Positions 41,132-51,867 are shown, counted from the first letter of the stretch. The stretch: 64,000 bases of DNA from Thioalkalivibrio sp. K90mix (GCF_000025545.1 NC_013889.1:2473501-2537500), one strand, 5' to 3'. Numbers and translations: made by a program. Notes: a model not told the origin generated them from the letters alone.

Positions 41132-41986
41132 ATGTCTGACCAAAAACGCGTCTTCAGCGTTGAATTCTTCCCGCCCAAGGACGAGGCCGGGGCCGAACGG
41201 CTGGCCAAGGCCCGCAAGCGTCTGGGCGCCCTCAAACCCGAGTTCTACTCCGTAACCTTTGGTGCCGGCGGCTCGACCCGTGACCGCACCCTGGAAACGG
41301 TCAAGGACATCATCAACAAGGACGGCATCCCGGCCGCCCCGCACGTCTCCTGTATCTCCTCGACCAAGGGCGAGCTGCACGAGCTGCTGTCGACCTACCG
41401 CGACATCGGCGTCAACCGTATCGTCGCACTGCGCGGCGACCTGCCGTCCGGCACCAAGAACTCCGGCGGCGACTTCCGCTATGCCTCCGAGCTCGTCGAG
41501 TTCGTGCGCGCCGAGTTCGGTGACCAGTTCAAGATCGAGGTGGCGGCCTATCCGGAGTTCCATCCGCAGGCCCCGAACGCCGAGAAGGACCTGGAGAATT
41601 TCAAGACCAAGGTGGACGCCGGCGCCGATGCCGCGATCACCCAGTACTTCTACAACGTGGACGCCTACGAGGCCTTCATGGAACGGGTGGAGAAGATGGG
41701 CATCACTATCCCGATCATTGTCGGGATCATGCCGATCACCAACTACACCCAGATCGTGCGCTTCTCCGAGATGTGCGGCGCCGAGATCCCGCGCTATATC
41801 CGCAAGCGGATGGAGGCCTATGGCGACGACAAGGAGTCGATCCGCAAGTTTGGCATCGAGATCGCCACACGCCTGACCGACGACGTCCTCGACAAGGGCG
41901 CCCCGGGCATCCACTTCTACTCCATGAACCAGGCCGGTCCGACCGAGACCATCTGGAAAAACCTGGACCTGGACAACCGTCGGTAA
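41132..41986 (+). CDS. metF: 5,10-methylenetetrahydrofolate reductase
   Basis: This flavoprotein makes 5-methyl-tetrahydrofolate for methionine synthesis. The 284-residue barrel has VEFFPPKDEAGAERL, SVTFGAGGSTRD, IVALRGDLPSG, the AYPEFHP motif and ITQYFYNVDAYEAF. TGGAGGACAAAC precedes the ATG. It completes a methyl-cycle cluster: metK, ahcY, metF. The methionine synthase itself is not in the window. Confidence 0.96.
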   Translation: MSDQKRVFSVEFFPPKDEAGAERLAKARKRLGALKPEFYSVTFGAGGSTRDRTLETVKDIINKDGIPAAPHVSCISSTKGELHELLSTYRDIGVNRIVALRGDLPSGTKNSGGDFRYASELVEFVRAEFGDQFKIEVAAYPEFHPQAPNAEKDLENFKTKVDAGADAAITQYFYNVDAYEAFMERVEKMGITIPIIVGIMPITNYTQIVRFSEMCGAEIPRYIRKRMEAYGDDKESIRKFGIEIATRLTDDVLDKGAPGIHFYSMNQAGPTETIWKNLDLDNRR

Positions 41987-41992
41987 CACCCG

Positions 41993-42760
41993 ATGCGCTG
42001 CCCCCGGCTTCTGATCAACGACACGGATCTGGCCGCGGGGCAGTCTATTCCCGCTTCGCAGGACCGGCTGCACTACGCCACCAATGTCCTGCGCCTCAAG
42101 AACGATGCCGCCTGCCGGGTGTTCGACGGCCAGGGCAACGAATTCCATGCCCGCCTGGAGGTCACCGGACGTCGTTCCGGCACCTTCCATCTGGGTGACC
42201 GCGCCGCCGCCCCCACCACACCCGCACGCCCCATTGAGCTTCTCCAGGGCATTGCCCGAGGCGACCACATGGACCTGGCGGTACAGAAGGCGGTGGAGCT
42301 GGGTATCAGTGTGATCCGGCCCGTGCTTTGCGAGCGCAGCCGTTCGGCCGCCGCCCACCGAGGGCTGGACAAGCGCCAGGCCCACTGGGCCGGGATCATC
42401 CAGGCGGCGGCCGAACAATGCGGCCGTAACGAGCTACCACTTCTGGTGCCACCCGCCACACTGGACGAGGCCCTGGACGCCAGCTCACCCGGCCTCGACC
42501 TGGTCGCGGACGAGCAGGGCCCACCCCTGTCCGGGGCGCTCGACTCGTTCGGGAAGGGGGGCACGTCCGGGCGGGTACGGATACTGATCGGACCCGAGGG
42601 GGGGCTGACCGACGAGGAACGCATCCAGGCGCGCAACGCCGGGTTTCAAGCGGTCGCCATGGGCCCCCGTACCCTGCGCACGGAAACGGCCGCGATCAGC
42701 CTCTTGACCCTGGTGCAATGGAGGCTCGGGGATCTCGACGGTGGGGCCGCCCTCACCTAG
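41993..42760 (+). CDS. rsmE: 16S rRNA m3U1498 methyltransferase
   Basis: This 255-residue SPOUT methyltransferase modifies U1498 of 16S rRNA. It has the N-terminal PUA-like domain (LHYATNVLRLKNDAACRVFD) and the knotted C-terminal SAM site with ILIGPEGGLTDEE and GPRTLRTETAAISLL. It starts six bases after metF, so it is co-transcribed, and it ends 12 bases from the convergent chpC-like gene. Confidence 0.93.
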   Translation: MRCPRLLINDTDLAAGQSIPASQDRLHYATNVLRLKNDAACRVFDGQGNEFHARLEVTGRRSGTFHLGDRAAAPTTPARPIELLQGIARGDHMDLAVQKAVELGISVIRPVLCERSRSAAAHRGLDKRQAHWAGIIQAAAEQCGRNELPLLVPPATLDEALDASSPGLDLVADEQGPPLSGALDSFGKGGTSGRVRILIGPEGGLTDEERIQARNAGFQAVAMGPRTLRTETAAISLLTLVQWRLGDLDGGAALT

Positions 42761-42772
42761 GGACCAGCACGC

Positions 42773-43264
42773 TTATACCGCTTCCGGCTGTGAAAGCTCG
42801 AGCAGGCGATCCTCGATCGCATCGAGCCGCAACAGGTGGCTGGTCACTCCCGACGCCTTTACCTTCCACGCCCACGGAGAGGCGTCCGCCTCGTCAACGG
42901 CATAGATGTTTTGCGGCGTGATGCGCACCGGATGTGGCGTGCCACGTACCTCCAGCGCATAGAATGGCAGTCGGTCCGGTTGGGTAATCGCCTGCATGAC
43001 CAGCAAGCGGGTAAACCGGCGCTGCGCATCCTCGGCTGGATGTTCGGGATACAACAGACGGTGGACATTGACCACGGGCACCTGGACGTCCTGCCAGATC
43101 AGCGTGGGCTCCAGCCAGGGGATGTCCGCATGCTCGTGATCAGTCTGCACGGCACCTGCCCGGGTGGTGACCTCGAGAAAGGCGCTACGCGGCAACAGGA
43201 TGGACCCGGTGTCCAGCTGCACGATCACCGATTCGACCGACGGCTCGCGGGTCTCCTCGCTCAT
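42773..43264 (-). CDS. chpC: CheW-like protein of the Pil-Chp system
   Basis: This 163-residue protein carries a CheW-like adaptor domain (VIVQLDTGSILLPRSAFLEV, PVVNVHRLLYP, RLPFYALEV). It is the last gene of pilGHIJ-chpA and overlaps the chpA stop by four bases. In Pseudomonas ChpC is a second, accessory CheW-like coupler; no chpB methylesterase or pilK methyltransferase gene is present between these genes. Confidence 0.75.
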   Translation of the reverse strand: MSEETREPSVESVIVQLDTGSILLPRSAFLEVTTRAGAVQTDHEHADIPWLEPTLIWQDVQVPVVNVHRLLYPEHPAEDAQRRFTRLLVMQAITQPDRLPFYALEVRGTPHPVRITPQNIYAVDEADASPWAWKVKASGVTSHLLRLDAIEDRLLELSQPEAV

Positions 43265-46200
43265 GCGGGAACCTCCTCAAGGTGACGCCGGATTTCGTCC
43301 AGCAGGTCATTCTCCAGATACGGCTTGCCCAGATAGCCATTGACACCCAGCCGCGAGGCACGCTCGCGATGCTTCGTGCCACTGCGTGATGTGATCATGA
43401 TAATCGGGACCTGACTCAACTCCGGATGGTCGCGGACATGGGCAGCGAACTCGAACCCGTCCATGCGCGGCATCTCCACATCCAGCAGGATCAGCTGCGG
43501 TCGCCGCTCCTCCAGCATCGTCACGGCATCGAGACCGTCGCGGGCCGTGACCACATCGTACCCATGGCGGGCGAGCAGACGCGCGGTAACCTTGCGGATG
43601 GTGATCGAGTCATCCACGACCATGATACGCGGGGCACCGGCAATCTCCGCCGGCACGCCCGCCTCGACAGTGCCCGCCGTGGCCGCCGCGAACCGGACCA
43701 GCATGCTCAGGTCGAGGATCAGCATGACCGAGCCATCGCCCTGCAGAGTGGCACCAGCGACCCCGGGGATACGACTCAGGACCGGGCCTACCGATTTCAC
43801 AACCACTTCCTGGCTCCCCAGCAACCCGTCGATCCGCAACGCCACGCGCTGATCGTCGGCGCGCACCAGCAACAGCGGGAACGCGTGGTCCGGCAGATGG
43901 CTGGCACTGGCCTGTGTCTCGACACCCATCAGGTCACCCAGGGCCCGCACGGCGTAGTCCTGACCGGCGTAGGGATAGCTCACATGCCCGTCGCCGCCGG
44001 CCACGACCTCTTCGGCATGCGCCCGCACGACGCCCTCCACGGACGCCATGGGCACGGCGAAGATCTCCTCGCCCACCTGCACCAGCAATGCCTGCGAGAT
44101 CGCCAGCGTAAACGGCAACCGCATGGTAAAGCGCGAGCCTCGTCCGGGCGTCGAATCGATCTCCAGCGTGCCGCCCAGTTGCTTGACGTCGCTGTTCACC
44201 ACATCCAGCCCCACCCCGCGACCGGCCACCTGCGACACTTCCGTGGCAGTGGAGAACCCGGACTGCAGGATCAACTGCAGGGCCTGGGCATCGGTAATCT
44301 CGGCATCGGCTGTCAGCAGCCCGCGCTCCACGGCGCGCGTGCGGATAGCATGGGCATCGATCCCGGCGCCATCGTCCGTCACTTGCAAGCGGATCTCGCT
44401 GCCTGACTGCTCGAGCGACACCACGATCTGGCCCGTTTCCGCCTTGCCGGCCGCGCGACGCGCCTCGCTGTCCTCAATACCGTGCGCAATTGCATTGCGC
44501 AGCAGGTGCTCGAGCGGGGCGACCAGCCGTTCCAGCAATGCGCGGTCGAGCTCGGCCCCCTGCCCGGAAAACTCCACACGGACCGACTTGCCCATGTCGT
44601 CGCCGGCCTGGCGTACCACACGCCGCAGACGCGGGGCCATACGCGCGAAGCGCACCATGCGCTGGCGCATCAGCTGGTCCTGGAGATCAGTCCCCACGCG
44701 ACGCTGCTGCAGCAGGATACCGCCAGCATTCTGCAGCTCGTCACCCACGTCCTGCTTCAGGGCCTCAAGGTCACTGACACTCTCGGCCAGCGCACGCGAG
44801 AGCTGCTGAATGCCGGAATAGCGGTCCATCTCCAGCGGATCGAAATCCACCGCCTCATCACCGCTCTCCTTCTCGACCCGGAACAGAATCTGCGCCTCGG
44901 TCTCGATCTCGAGCTTGCGCAGCTGCTCGCGCAGGCGAGCGATCGTCCGCTCCAGTTCATCGACCTGACCTTCGACACGACCCACCGTCTGCTCGAAGCG
45001 ACGATGGAAGGTCGCAAGCTCACCGGCATGATTGACCAGCGCATCCAGCACCTCGGCATCCATGCGTACCTGGTCCTGGATACGGCGTGCATCCATCGGC
45101 GCGGGCTGCGCGGCGGTCTCCGGCTCGTCGTCCGGCAGCAGGGCCGCGGGCTCCGCGTCCTCGGCCTCACGGCTGGGGGCCGGCTGGCTCTCGAACTCTT
45201 CACCACCACCGGATGCCCAGTCGCGCAAGGCCGGCAGGGTCTCGCTGGCCTCTTCGTTCGTCTGCCAGCTACCGACCCCGCGCTCGACCAGGTGCTGGAC
45301 ATCGGTCAATGCGCGCTCGACCAGCCGGAAGAATCCTTCTCGGGGCTCCAGTCCGGTCTCGGTCTCCACGCCCAAGGCACTTTCCAGGGCATGGGCAATC
45401 GCCCCGACCACCTCGAAACCAGCCATCCGGGCACTGCCCTTCAGCGTATGCACCTCGCGCTGGAAGGCATTCTGATCCGGCCCCGGACGGCCGCCGGCCT
45501 CGCGCCACGATGCCAGGGCCGCGAACGCGGCCTCCAGGATATCGCGGGCCTCTTCGATGAATACCTCGGCGAACTCCGGATCGATCTCTTCCTCCAGCTC
45601 CACCTCCAGCCCGGCATCCGGCTCGCCCGCCAGCCCGGCGTCGCCGGGCTCGGCGCCCACCGCTTCGGCCTCCGCTGGCTCGGACGTCGAAGGTGTCGCG
45701 TCGTCGACATCCGGTTGCGGTGGCTCAAGCGCCGATTCGTGCGCATCCGACTGTGGCGGCTCGGGGACCTGCTCGGCGGCATCCTCGTCGGTAGCGCGCA
45801 GCAACTGCTCGGCGGTCGCATGGTCGAGGAGCTCGTAGACCTCGGGCGACCACTTGGGCGGTGCGTCGGTCTTGAGCGGGTCGGGATGCTCGTCGGCCAC
45901 TGCATCCGCCACGTAGCGCTCGAGTTCGGCGAGCAGGGTCTGGGCGCGCGCCGCCAGCGGCCACTCCATCTCGCGATGGATGCGCACGATGCGCTCAAAC
46001 GGGCCGCACACGGCGTAGATGCCACGGATGTCGGCCGTTCGGGCACTCCCGTTCAGGGTATGCAGTGCGCGCTCGAGCTCGTGATTCGGCACCCTGTCGG
46101 GCCGGCTCCCGGACGCGTCGATCCATTCACGAAGGGTAGCCAGATGGGTACGGGCCTCGGCCGAGAACACCTGCCAGAGTTGCGGGTCGGTGCCCGCGTC

Positions 46201-48759
46201 CTCGGGCAGCTCGAGCGCTTCGTCGTTTGTTTCCAGCGCGGGTTCCGCAGGGATAGGCGGCTCGAGGGCAGCCTCGGGCGCATCCAGCTCCTGTGCATCC
46301 AGGTCCAGCGGCTCCGCCGCCTCCAGTTGGTCTTCCGGGGCCTCCGGAATGGGGGCTGCCGGCCATTCGGGTTCGGCAGAGCCAGCGGAGTCCAGGGCCT
46401 CCATGCTGCGCGCGAGCGCGGCAAAATCGTCCTCGGCACCGGCCGGCATCTCGGCTGATTCCTCCGCCGGCTCCATCTCGCCGGACAGCAGTGCCTGCAG
46501 GCGCAAGGCGATATCCAGTACCGGGGTATCCGGGCCGGTATCGTCACGGACTTCTGCCACCAGGCCCGGCAGGACCGCAATTGCATCCTCAAGTGCCTGG
46601 ATGGTCGCGAAGTCCGCCTCTTGCCCGCCTTCCAGCAGGCGATTCAGGAATGACTCCACGACCCAGGCAAATTCCCCCAGACGCAAGGCCCCCGCCAGGC
46701 GGCCGGAACCCTTGAGCGTATGAAAGGAACGACGGATCACCGTCAGGGCATCCATGTCGGAGGGCGCGGCCTGCCAGCGCGGGAACTGCTCGCCGAGGCT
46801 TTCGATCTCCTCGTCGGCTTCCTCGAGGAAGATATCGAGAATCTCGGGATCGATATCCGGCCCCCGAACCTGCGAGGACAACACGGACTCGTCGTAGTGC
46901 AAACGTTCTGCACTCGAGACATGCACCGGCGGGGCCGGAGCGGTTTCGGATACTGCCGCCGGCTCGGGAATATCCTCCTCGGCCTCAGCAAAAACGGCCA
47001 GCGGCTCTTCCTGCCCCGTGACCTCCTCGATATCGTCACCCGGTGAAAGTTCTTCCCCGCTTGCACCCAGGGACACATCGGTCAGCGAAACGGGGCGCTC
47101 GACCGCATCGCCACCGGAGATCGCGCCCAGACGCTGCAGTGCGGCCACACCCCGCTCGTGGACACTATCCAGCTCGCGCCAGGGCTGCCCGGAGGACTCC
47201 AGCGCCAGCTCGATCGAGCTCAACACCTCCGCCAGCGCCCCGACCTCGTCCTCACCCAGGTCGCGTGCCGCCAGCCCGGCGTCAGCACGAGCCTCCAGAT
47301 AGCGGATCAACGGCTGCAACAGGGCCTGCAGGGCCTCGAAACCGCCGATCGACATCGCACCGTCGACCCGCTCCAGCGCGCTGCGGGCCTCGTGCAGCCC
47401 GTTATCCGCGCCTTCTCCGGAGAGGTATCCGAGCAAGGTATCGCGCACGCGCCGCACGTCCACCAGGGCCTCCTGGTAGACCGCCGCCGCCAGGTGGCGA
47501 TCAAAGTCGGCACGCGGGCCGCTGGCCGCACGCCGACGCAGGCCCGATTCGAGCAGCGACTCCAGTGCCAGTAGATGCTCGGCCAATTCCATGTCGACCT
47601 GTTCGTCGGATTGCCCGGCCCGCTCCGGCGTCAGGGCCTCCATCAGGGCATCGGTGTGGCGCTGGCCCGCCTCCAGACCGAGCAGACTCAGGGTCGAGCC
47701 GATCCGCTCGACCTGTTCGCTCAGGCTGGCCAATTCCTCTTGGCCGCGCTGTTCCGAACGCATCAGCACGTCCAGACGCTCGCGCACCTCGGCCAGGTCG
47801 TCTTCCAGGGCGGCGCGCAGATTCTGATAGACCGCCTGGCCGACCCCTCCGCCGTCGTCGCCTTGCAGCGCGTCCAGACCGAACACTTCGCGCACCGCGC
47901 GCGCCTGTTCGCCATCGGAACTTGACCCCGCAATGTGGAACAGCAAGGTCTTGATCAGGTCATCCGGGATGGCGTGATCGGGCTCCGAGCCATCGTCGTT
48001 CGATTCGCAATGCTCGCTGAGGATGCCCAGGTATCGCCCGAGCTCGCGGTCCACACGCCCGATCAGGCGGCGAATGTCGGTACTGGCCTCGAGGCCCTCG
48101 TCCGCGAGCGACTCCAGGATGCCACCGGTAATCCAGAACAGGCGCCGGAGATCCCCCGGGGGGACCATTTCCTCGATCTGCTGTGCCACGGGCTTCAGGC
48201 GGCGAGCCGCCGCGATCACATCACCGCGAACCAACTCGAGAAGTTCGCGCTGAAAGCCGCGACGGGCCTCTTGCAGGCGCCGTGCGCGCTCCTCAGGCTG
48301 TAGCGCCTCACCACCGGCCCCGACTCGACCGTCGTCCACCACCTGCAGATCCGGCATCAAGGCCGCGACGTCCATCAGCAAGGTGGCGCCCCGCGCTGCA
48401 CGCAGCTCGTTGAGCAACGGGACCAGGATCATCGGCGAAGGCAGTTCCGAGTCGCCCTCCTGCTCAAGGTAGTCGGGCAACTGCAGCGCGGCGCGCAAGA
48501 GCGCCTCGGTTGCCTCCGGGCTGGGCGGCTCGGCTCCCTGCTGCAGATCCATCACCTGCAACATCTCGTCGCAGATCAGGACCACGCTCTCGACCTGCAC
48601 CATGGTCAGGGTGCCGCGAATCTGCTCCAGTCCCGCGCGGGCCTCATCGAGGCACTCGCTACAGGCAGGGTCCTCGGCATAGCGCCGCAGGGCGTCCTGG
48701 AGTTCGACAAAGAGCTTGTCGAGCTCGTCGCGGACCCAATTCAGTGCGCTGGGTGCCAT
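43261..48759 (-). CDS. chpA: Hybrid chemotaxis histidine kinase ChpA/PilL
   Basis: This 1832-residue kinase is the core of the type IV pilus chemosensory system. The N-terminal 550 residues are helical, like the phosphotransfer-like FimL/ChpA head, but lack a phosphorylatable His. Three HPt domains have full motifs at H680 (SFHTLKGSGRLAG), H900 (ALHTLNGSARTAD) and H1104 (EVHTLKGSARMAG), separated by acidic Pro/Glu/Ala linkers. Then come a coiled dimerisation region, a GHKL ATPase (N-box LLRNAIAHGIE near 1420, VAGRGVGLDVV), a CheW-like domain (about 1540-1680) and a C-terminal receiver with D1760 in LLDVEMPRMDG. P. aeruginosa ChpA has more phosphotransfer sites and about 2470 residues, so this is a compact version. 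Confidence 0.93.
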   Translation of the reverse strand: MAPSALNWVRDELDKLFVELQDALRRYAEDPACSECLDEARAGLEQIRGTLTMVQVESVVLICDEMLQVMDLQQGAEPPSPEATEALLRAALQLPDYLEQEGDSELPSPMILVPLLNELRAARGATLLMDVAALMPDLQVVDDGRVGAGGEALQPEERARRLQEARRGFQRELLELVRGDVIAAARRLKPVAQQIEEMVPPGDLRRLFWITGGILESLADEGLEASTDIRRLIGRVDRELGRYLGILSEHCESNDDGSEPDHAIPDDLIKTLLFHIAGSSSDGEQARAVREVFGLDALQGDDGGGVGQAVYQNLRAALEDDLAEVRERLDVLMRSEQRGQEELASLSEQVERIGSTLSLLGLEAGQRHTDALMEALTPERAGQSDEQVDMELAEHLLALESLLESGLRRRAASGPRADFDRHLAAAVYQEALVDVRRVRDTLLGYLSGEGADNGLHEARSALERVDGAMSIGGFEALQALLQPLIRYLEARADAGLAARDLGEDEVGALAEVLSSIELALESSGQPWRELDSVHERGVAALQRLGAISGGDAVERPVSLTDVSLGASGEELSPGDDIEEVTGQEEPLAVFAEAEEDIPEPAAVSETAPAPPVHVSSAERLHYDESVLSSQVRGPDIDPEILDIFLEEADEEIESLGEQFPRWQAAPSDMDALTVIRRSFHTLKGSGRLAGALRLGEFAWVVESFLNRLLEGGQEADFATIQALEDAIAVLPGLVAEVRDDTGPDTPVLDIALRLQALLSGEMEPAEESAEMPAGAEDDFAALARSMEALDSAGSAEPEWPAAPIPEAPEDQLEAAEPLDLDAQELDAPEAALEPPIPAEPALETNDEALELPEDAGTDPQLWQVFSAEARTHLATLREWIDASGSRPDRVPNHELERALHTLNGSARTADIRGIYAVCGPFERIVRIHREMEWPLAARAQTLLAELERYVADAVADEHPDPLKTDAPPKWSPEVYELLDHATAEQLLRATDEDAAEQVPEPPQSDAHESALEPPQPDVDDATPSTSEPAEAEAVGAEPGDAGLAGEPDAGLEVELEEEIDPEFAEVFIEEARDILEAAFAALASWREAGGRPGPDQNAFQREVHTLKGSARMAGFEVVGAIAHALESALGVETETGLEPREGFFRLVERALTDVQHLVERGVGSWQTNEEASETLPALRDWASGGGEEFESQPAPSREAEDAEPAALLPDDEPETAAQPAPMDARRIQDQVRMDAEVLDALVNHAGELATFHRRFEQTVGRVEGQVDELERTIARLREQLRKLEIETEAQILFRVEKESGDEAVDFDPLEMDRYSGIQQLSRALAESVSDLEALKQDVGDELQNAGGILLQQRRVGTDLQDQLMRQRMVRFARMAPRLRRVVRQAGDDMGKSVRVEFSGQGAELDRALLERLVAPLEHLLRNAIAHGIEDSEARRAAGKAETGQIVVSLEQSGSEIRLQVTDDGAGIDAHAIRTRAVERGLLTADAEITDAQALQLILQSGFSTATEVSQVAGRGVGLDVVNSDVKQLGGTLEIDSTPGRGSRFTMRLPFTLAISQALLVQVGEEIFAVPMASVEGVVRAHAEEVVAGGDGHVSYPYAGQDYAVRALGDLMGVETQASASHLPDHAFPLLLVRADDQRVALRIDGLLGSQEVVVKSVGPVLSRIPGVAGATLQGDGSVMLILDLSMLVRFAAATAGTVEAGVPAEIAGAPRIMVVDDSITIRKVTARLLARHGYDVVTARDGLDAVTMLEERRPQLILLDVEMPRMDGFEFAAHVRDHPELSQVPIIMITSRSGTKHRERASRLGVNGYLGKPYLENDLLDEIRRHLEEVPA

Positions 48760-48774
48760 ATCTGCGGCCCGGCG

Positions 48775-50853
48775 TCAGGCGCGCTGCTCGTTCGGGACGG
48801 TTTCCTCGGAGGACGCATCGGGCTCGGCGGTATCGTCGCCAGGCTCGGGTAGCGTCGGGTCGGGGAGCTTGAAGTCCGACACCGAGGACTGGAGCTGCGC
48901 GGACAGTTGCGCCAGATCGCCGATGGCGGCCGCGGTGGACTGGGTACCCTGAGTGGTCTCCGAGGTGATCTCGCGGATCTGGCCCATGATCGAGGTCACG
49001 TTGCGCGCCATCTCCGACTGCTGGCGTGCCGAGTTCGCGATCCCGTCGATCAGATCCGCCAGATCGGCAGACACCTGCTCGATCTCGGCCAGCGCCTCGC
49101 CCGCCGCCTGGGCCATCTCGGCCCCGGACACCACGTTGGCGGTACTTTGTTCCATCGACGAAACCGCCTCGCTGGTATCCGCCTGGATCGCCTTGACCAG
49201 ACCCTCGACCTGACGCGTCGCGCCGGAGGAGCGCTCCGCGAGGCGCTGGACCTCGTCCGCCACCACCGCGAACCCGCGCCCCGCTTCGCCTGCGGCGGAG
49301 GCCTGGATCGCAGCGTTCAGCGCGAGCACGTTGGTCTGCTCGGCAATATCATTGATCAGCCCGATGATGTCGCCGATCTCCTGCGAGGACTCGCCCAGGC
49401 GCTTGATTCGTTTCGCGGTCTCCTGGATCTGCTCGCGGATGGTATCCATGCCTTCGATCGAGCGGCGCACCGTGGCCGCGCCCTTGGACGCGATCTCCAC
49501 CGAATTTCGCGCCACCTGGGCCGACTGCCCGGCATCCTGCGCGACCTTGTCGACCGACTCGCTCACCTCGTCGATTGCATCGTTCGCCTGCTGGATCTCG
49601 CGGGCTTGTTCCTCGGACTTCTCCGCCAGCCCCAGCACCTGCGAACGGGTCGCGGCCGAGGATTCGCTGATGTCCGCGGCCACCGTGTTAATGGTCGCGA
49701 CCAGGGTACGCAGGTTCTCGATCGCGTAGTTCATCGAGTCCGCGATCGCCCCGGTGAAGTCCTCGGTCACGGTCGCGTTGACGGTGAGGTCCCCATCGGC
49801 GAGGTTCATCATCTCGTCCAGCAGGCGCAGGATGGCCTGCTGGTTGCGCTCGTTCTGCGCCTCAGTCTCGGCCAGCTCGCGCTTGGTGTCGCGGTAGAGG
49901 AACAGCCCCATCGCGATCAACAGCAGCAGCGCCAGACCACCCAGGGCGAACCCGACCAGGGCAATCACACCCGCCTGCTCGGCCTCGCGGTTGAGCGCAG
50001 CCTCGAGACCACCGGTCACATCCAGCATGGCCCCAGAGCGAGCCTCGACCGAGGAGGCGGCCGCATTGATCTCGAAGATCTGCGACGAGGTATCCAGCAC
50101 CCCCTCGACCGCCTCGCTGAAGGCGATGAACAACGTCGCGATCTCCTGCAGCGTACGCTGGGTCTCGGCGTCATCGACGCGCTCGATACCCAGGGGTTCG
50201 AAGCCCTCGATCAGGCCATCGAGCACACGCCCGTACAACGTGGCATCGCGCTCGAACCGCTCGATCGCGGTAGCCGCTGCGGCGCCACCCTGCAACACCT
50301 GGTTGAGGTTATTGGCGATGCGCTGAATGAGCATGGTCTGGCGCGAGGCCGCATAAACCTGCTCCGGCGACTCCCCGATCTGGACCATGCGCCGCACCAC
50401 GTCATCGGACAGACGTGCCAGCTCGGGCGAGAAGGCCTCCACCGCCTCGGAAAACTCCGTCACCTGCTCAATGTCATCGGAGCCCACGATGACGGTGGTG
50501 ACATCATCACGATAAAGCGACCACTCGCGATTGACGTCCGACAGTTCGCTGGACACTGCCTCGGGCAGCGGCAGCAGACCGTCGCCCCCATCGCGCAACC
50601 GCTCGAACTGATCGTCGAAGCGGTTGCGCAACTCCGTGATATCGGTAATCGCCTGTTCGGAGCCCCCGGCCGCTTCCAGGGTACCCGTCGCCAATCGCTG
50701 CGAAAGCAGCTGCATCTCGCTGGCCAGGGCGACACGGTCGCGATACTGGCTTTGCTCGAATTCGTGGTAGGTAAAAGCCACGCCCGTCGCGATCAGGGCC
50801 AGCACCAGCACCCCCCCGAGGACGATATTGCGCAAGCGTCGACTCGATCCCAT
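48775..50853 (-). CDS. pilJ: Type IV pilus methyl-accepting chemotaxis protein
   Basis: This 692-residue inner-membrane receptor signals to ChpA. Transmembrane segment 1 is at about 11-28 and segment 2 at about 297-320, with a periplasmic region between them that holds two PilJ/type-IV-pili sensor helices. A HAMP-like linker follows, then the long coiled signalling domain whose tip is [20 protein letters not shown] (about 490-515). The C-terminus is acidic and Pro-rich without a CheR-docking pentapeptide. In Pseudomonas PilJ senses pilus-related cues and surface contact. Confidence 0.93.
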   Translation of the reverse strand: MGSSRRLRNIVLGGVLVLALIATGVAFTYHEFEQSQYRDRVALASEMQLLSQRLATGTLEAAGGSEQAITDITELRNRFDDQFERLRDGGDGLLPLPEAVSSELSDVNREWSLYRDDVTTVIVGSDDIEQVTEFSEAVEAFSPELARLSDDVVRRMVQIGESPEQVYAASRQTMLIQRIANNLNQVLQGGAAAATAIERFERDATLYGRVLDGLIEGFEPLGIERVDDAETQRTLQEIATLFIAFSEAVEGVLDTSSQIFEINAAASSVEARSGAMLDVTGGLEAALNREAEQAGVIALVGFALGGLALLLLIAMGLFLYRDTKRELAETEAQNERNQQAILRLLDEMMNLADGDLTVNATVTEDFTGAIADSMNYAIENLRTLVATINTVAADISESSAATRSQVLGLAEKSEEQAREIQQANDAIDEVSESVDKVAQDAGQSAQVARNSVEIASKGAATVRRSIEGMDTIREQIQETAKRIKRLGESSQEIGDIIGLINDIAEQTNVLALNAAIQASAAGEAGRGFAVVADEVQRLAERSSGATRQVEGLVKAIQADTSEAVSSMEQSTANVVSGAEMAQAAGEALAEIEQVSADLADLIDGIANSARQQSEMARNVTSIMGQIREITSETTQGTQSTAAAIGDLAQLSAQLQSSVSDFKLPDPTLPEPGDDTAEPDASSEETVPNEQRA

Positions 50854-50888
50854 ACGTCATACCCCCTGTTGCAGCCCGCCGGCTCCGC

Positions 50889-51467
50889 TTATACAGCGGT
50901 CGCGGTCTGTTCGGTATTCGATGCCCCAGCCAGCTCCATGCCGGCAAAGCGATTGGTGTCATTCAAAAGCAGATCCAGATCCAGCACCGGGTGCAACCGG
51001 TGCCCAAGGTCGAATCCACCGGTAATAAAGGGACGCACACGGTCGGGCACCGACACCTGCAGTCGCCGTTGCGACGGAATGCAGCGCCGCATGCCCTCGA
51101 CCTGACTCACCAGCAAACCGGCCATACCGTGTCCCTGGGGGGCCACTACGACACGCTGCCCGGCCGCATCGTGCGGCAAGGGAACGTCCAGCAACAGCTT
51201 GCCCATGTCGAATACCGGCAGGACCAGCCCGCGCAGATTCCCCACACCCAGCACGGCCGGGTCCGCCAGCGGCACTCGAGTCAACGACAGCGGATCGGCC
51301 ACCTCGGCGATCGAATCCATGTCGACCAGAAAACGGAAATCGGCGACACGGAGCAGCACCCCGCGCCAGCCCGTGCCGATATCCCTTCGCAGTTCGCGGT
51401 TCACGCGACGCCCTTCGCGATCGAGACTCGCGAGCAGGGCGTAGGGCGTGGACCGCTCGATCTTCAT
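50889..51467 (-). CDS. pilI: CheW-like coupling protein PilI
   Basis: This 192-residue CheW-domain protein should couple PilJ to ChpA. The domain covers most of the protein (GVLLRVADFRFLVDMDSIAEV, GVGNLRGLVLPVFDMGKLL, GMAGLLVSQVEGMRR). Its ATG overlaps the pilH stop by four bases, so the two are coupled. Confidence 0.9.
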   Translation of the reverse strand: MKIERSTPYALLASLDREGRRVNRELRRDIGTGWRGVLLRVADFRFLVDMDSIAEVADPLSLTRVPLADPAVLGVGNLRGLVLPVFDMGKLLLDVPLPHDAAGQRVVVAPQGHGMAGLLVSQVEGMRRCIPSQRRLQVSVPDRVRPFITGGFDLGHRLHPVLDLDLLLNDTNRFAGMELAGASNTEQTATAV

Positions 51468-51829
51468 GCGTTCAGGTACTTACCGATGGTTTGCAGCAGG
51501 TCCTTTTCCGCCACCGGTTTGGTGATGTAGTCCCGGGCCCCCTGGCGCATGGCCCAGACCCGGTCCGTGGCCTGGTCCTTGGTGGACACCACGACCACGG
51601 GCACATGCGAGGTCTCGTCGGATTTCGACAACTCGCGGGTGGCCTGGAAGCCATTGAGCCCCGGCATCACCACATCCATCAGCACCAGATCCGGGACCTG
51701 CGCCTTGGCCGCAGCCACGCCCTCCTCGCCGCTTTCGGCCGTGGTCACGGCATGGCCATGCTTCTCCAGCATGGTGCGCAGGACATGGATCTCGGTCGGG
51801 GAGTCATCAACGATCAGGATGCGGGCCAT
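51464..51829 (-). CDS. pilH: Response regulator PilH
   Basis: This 121-residue single-domain CheY-like receiver has the acidic pair in ILIVDDSPTEIH, phospho-acceptor D52 in LVLMDVVMPGLNG and the Lys in DYITKPVAEKDL. In Pseudomonas PilH acts against PilG, lowering PilU/PilT-driven retraction or acting as a phosphate sink. It lies 38 bp after pilG. Confidence 0.92.
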   Translation of the reverse strand: MARILIVDDSPTEIHVLRTMLEKHGHAVTTAESGEEGVAAAKAQVPDLVLMDVVMPGLNGFQATRELSKSDETSHVPVVVVSTKDQATDRVWAMRQGARDYITKPVAEKDLLQTIGKYLNA

Positions 51830-51867
51830 GGGTCGTTCCTTGTCGGCATCTTGTGGTGCGGCGGGGT

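Noticed and set aside
44482-46458. 658-codon open frame on the plus strand opposite chpA
   Set aside because: No family motif; codon composition follows the complementary strand of the real kinase gene.
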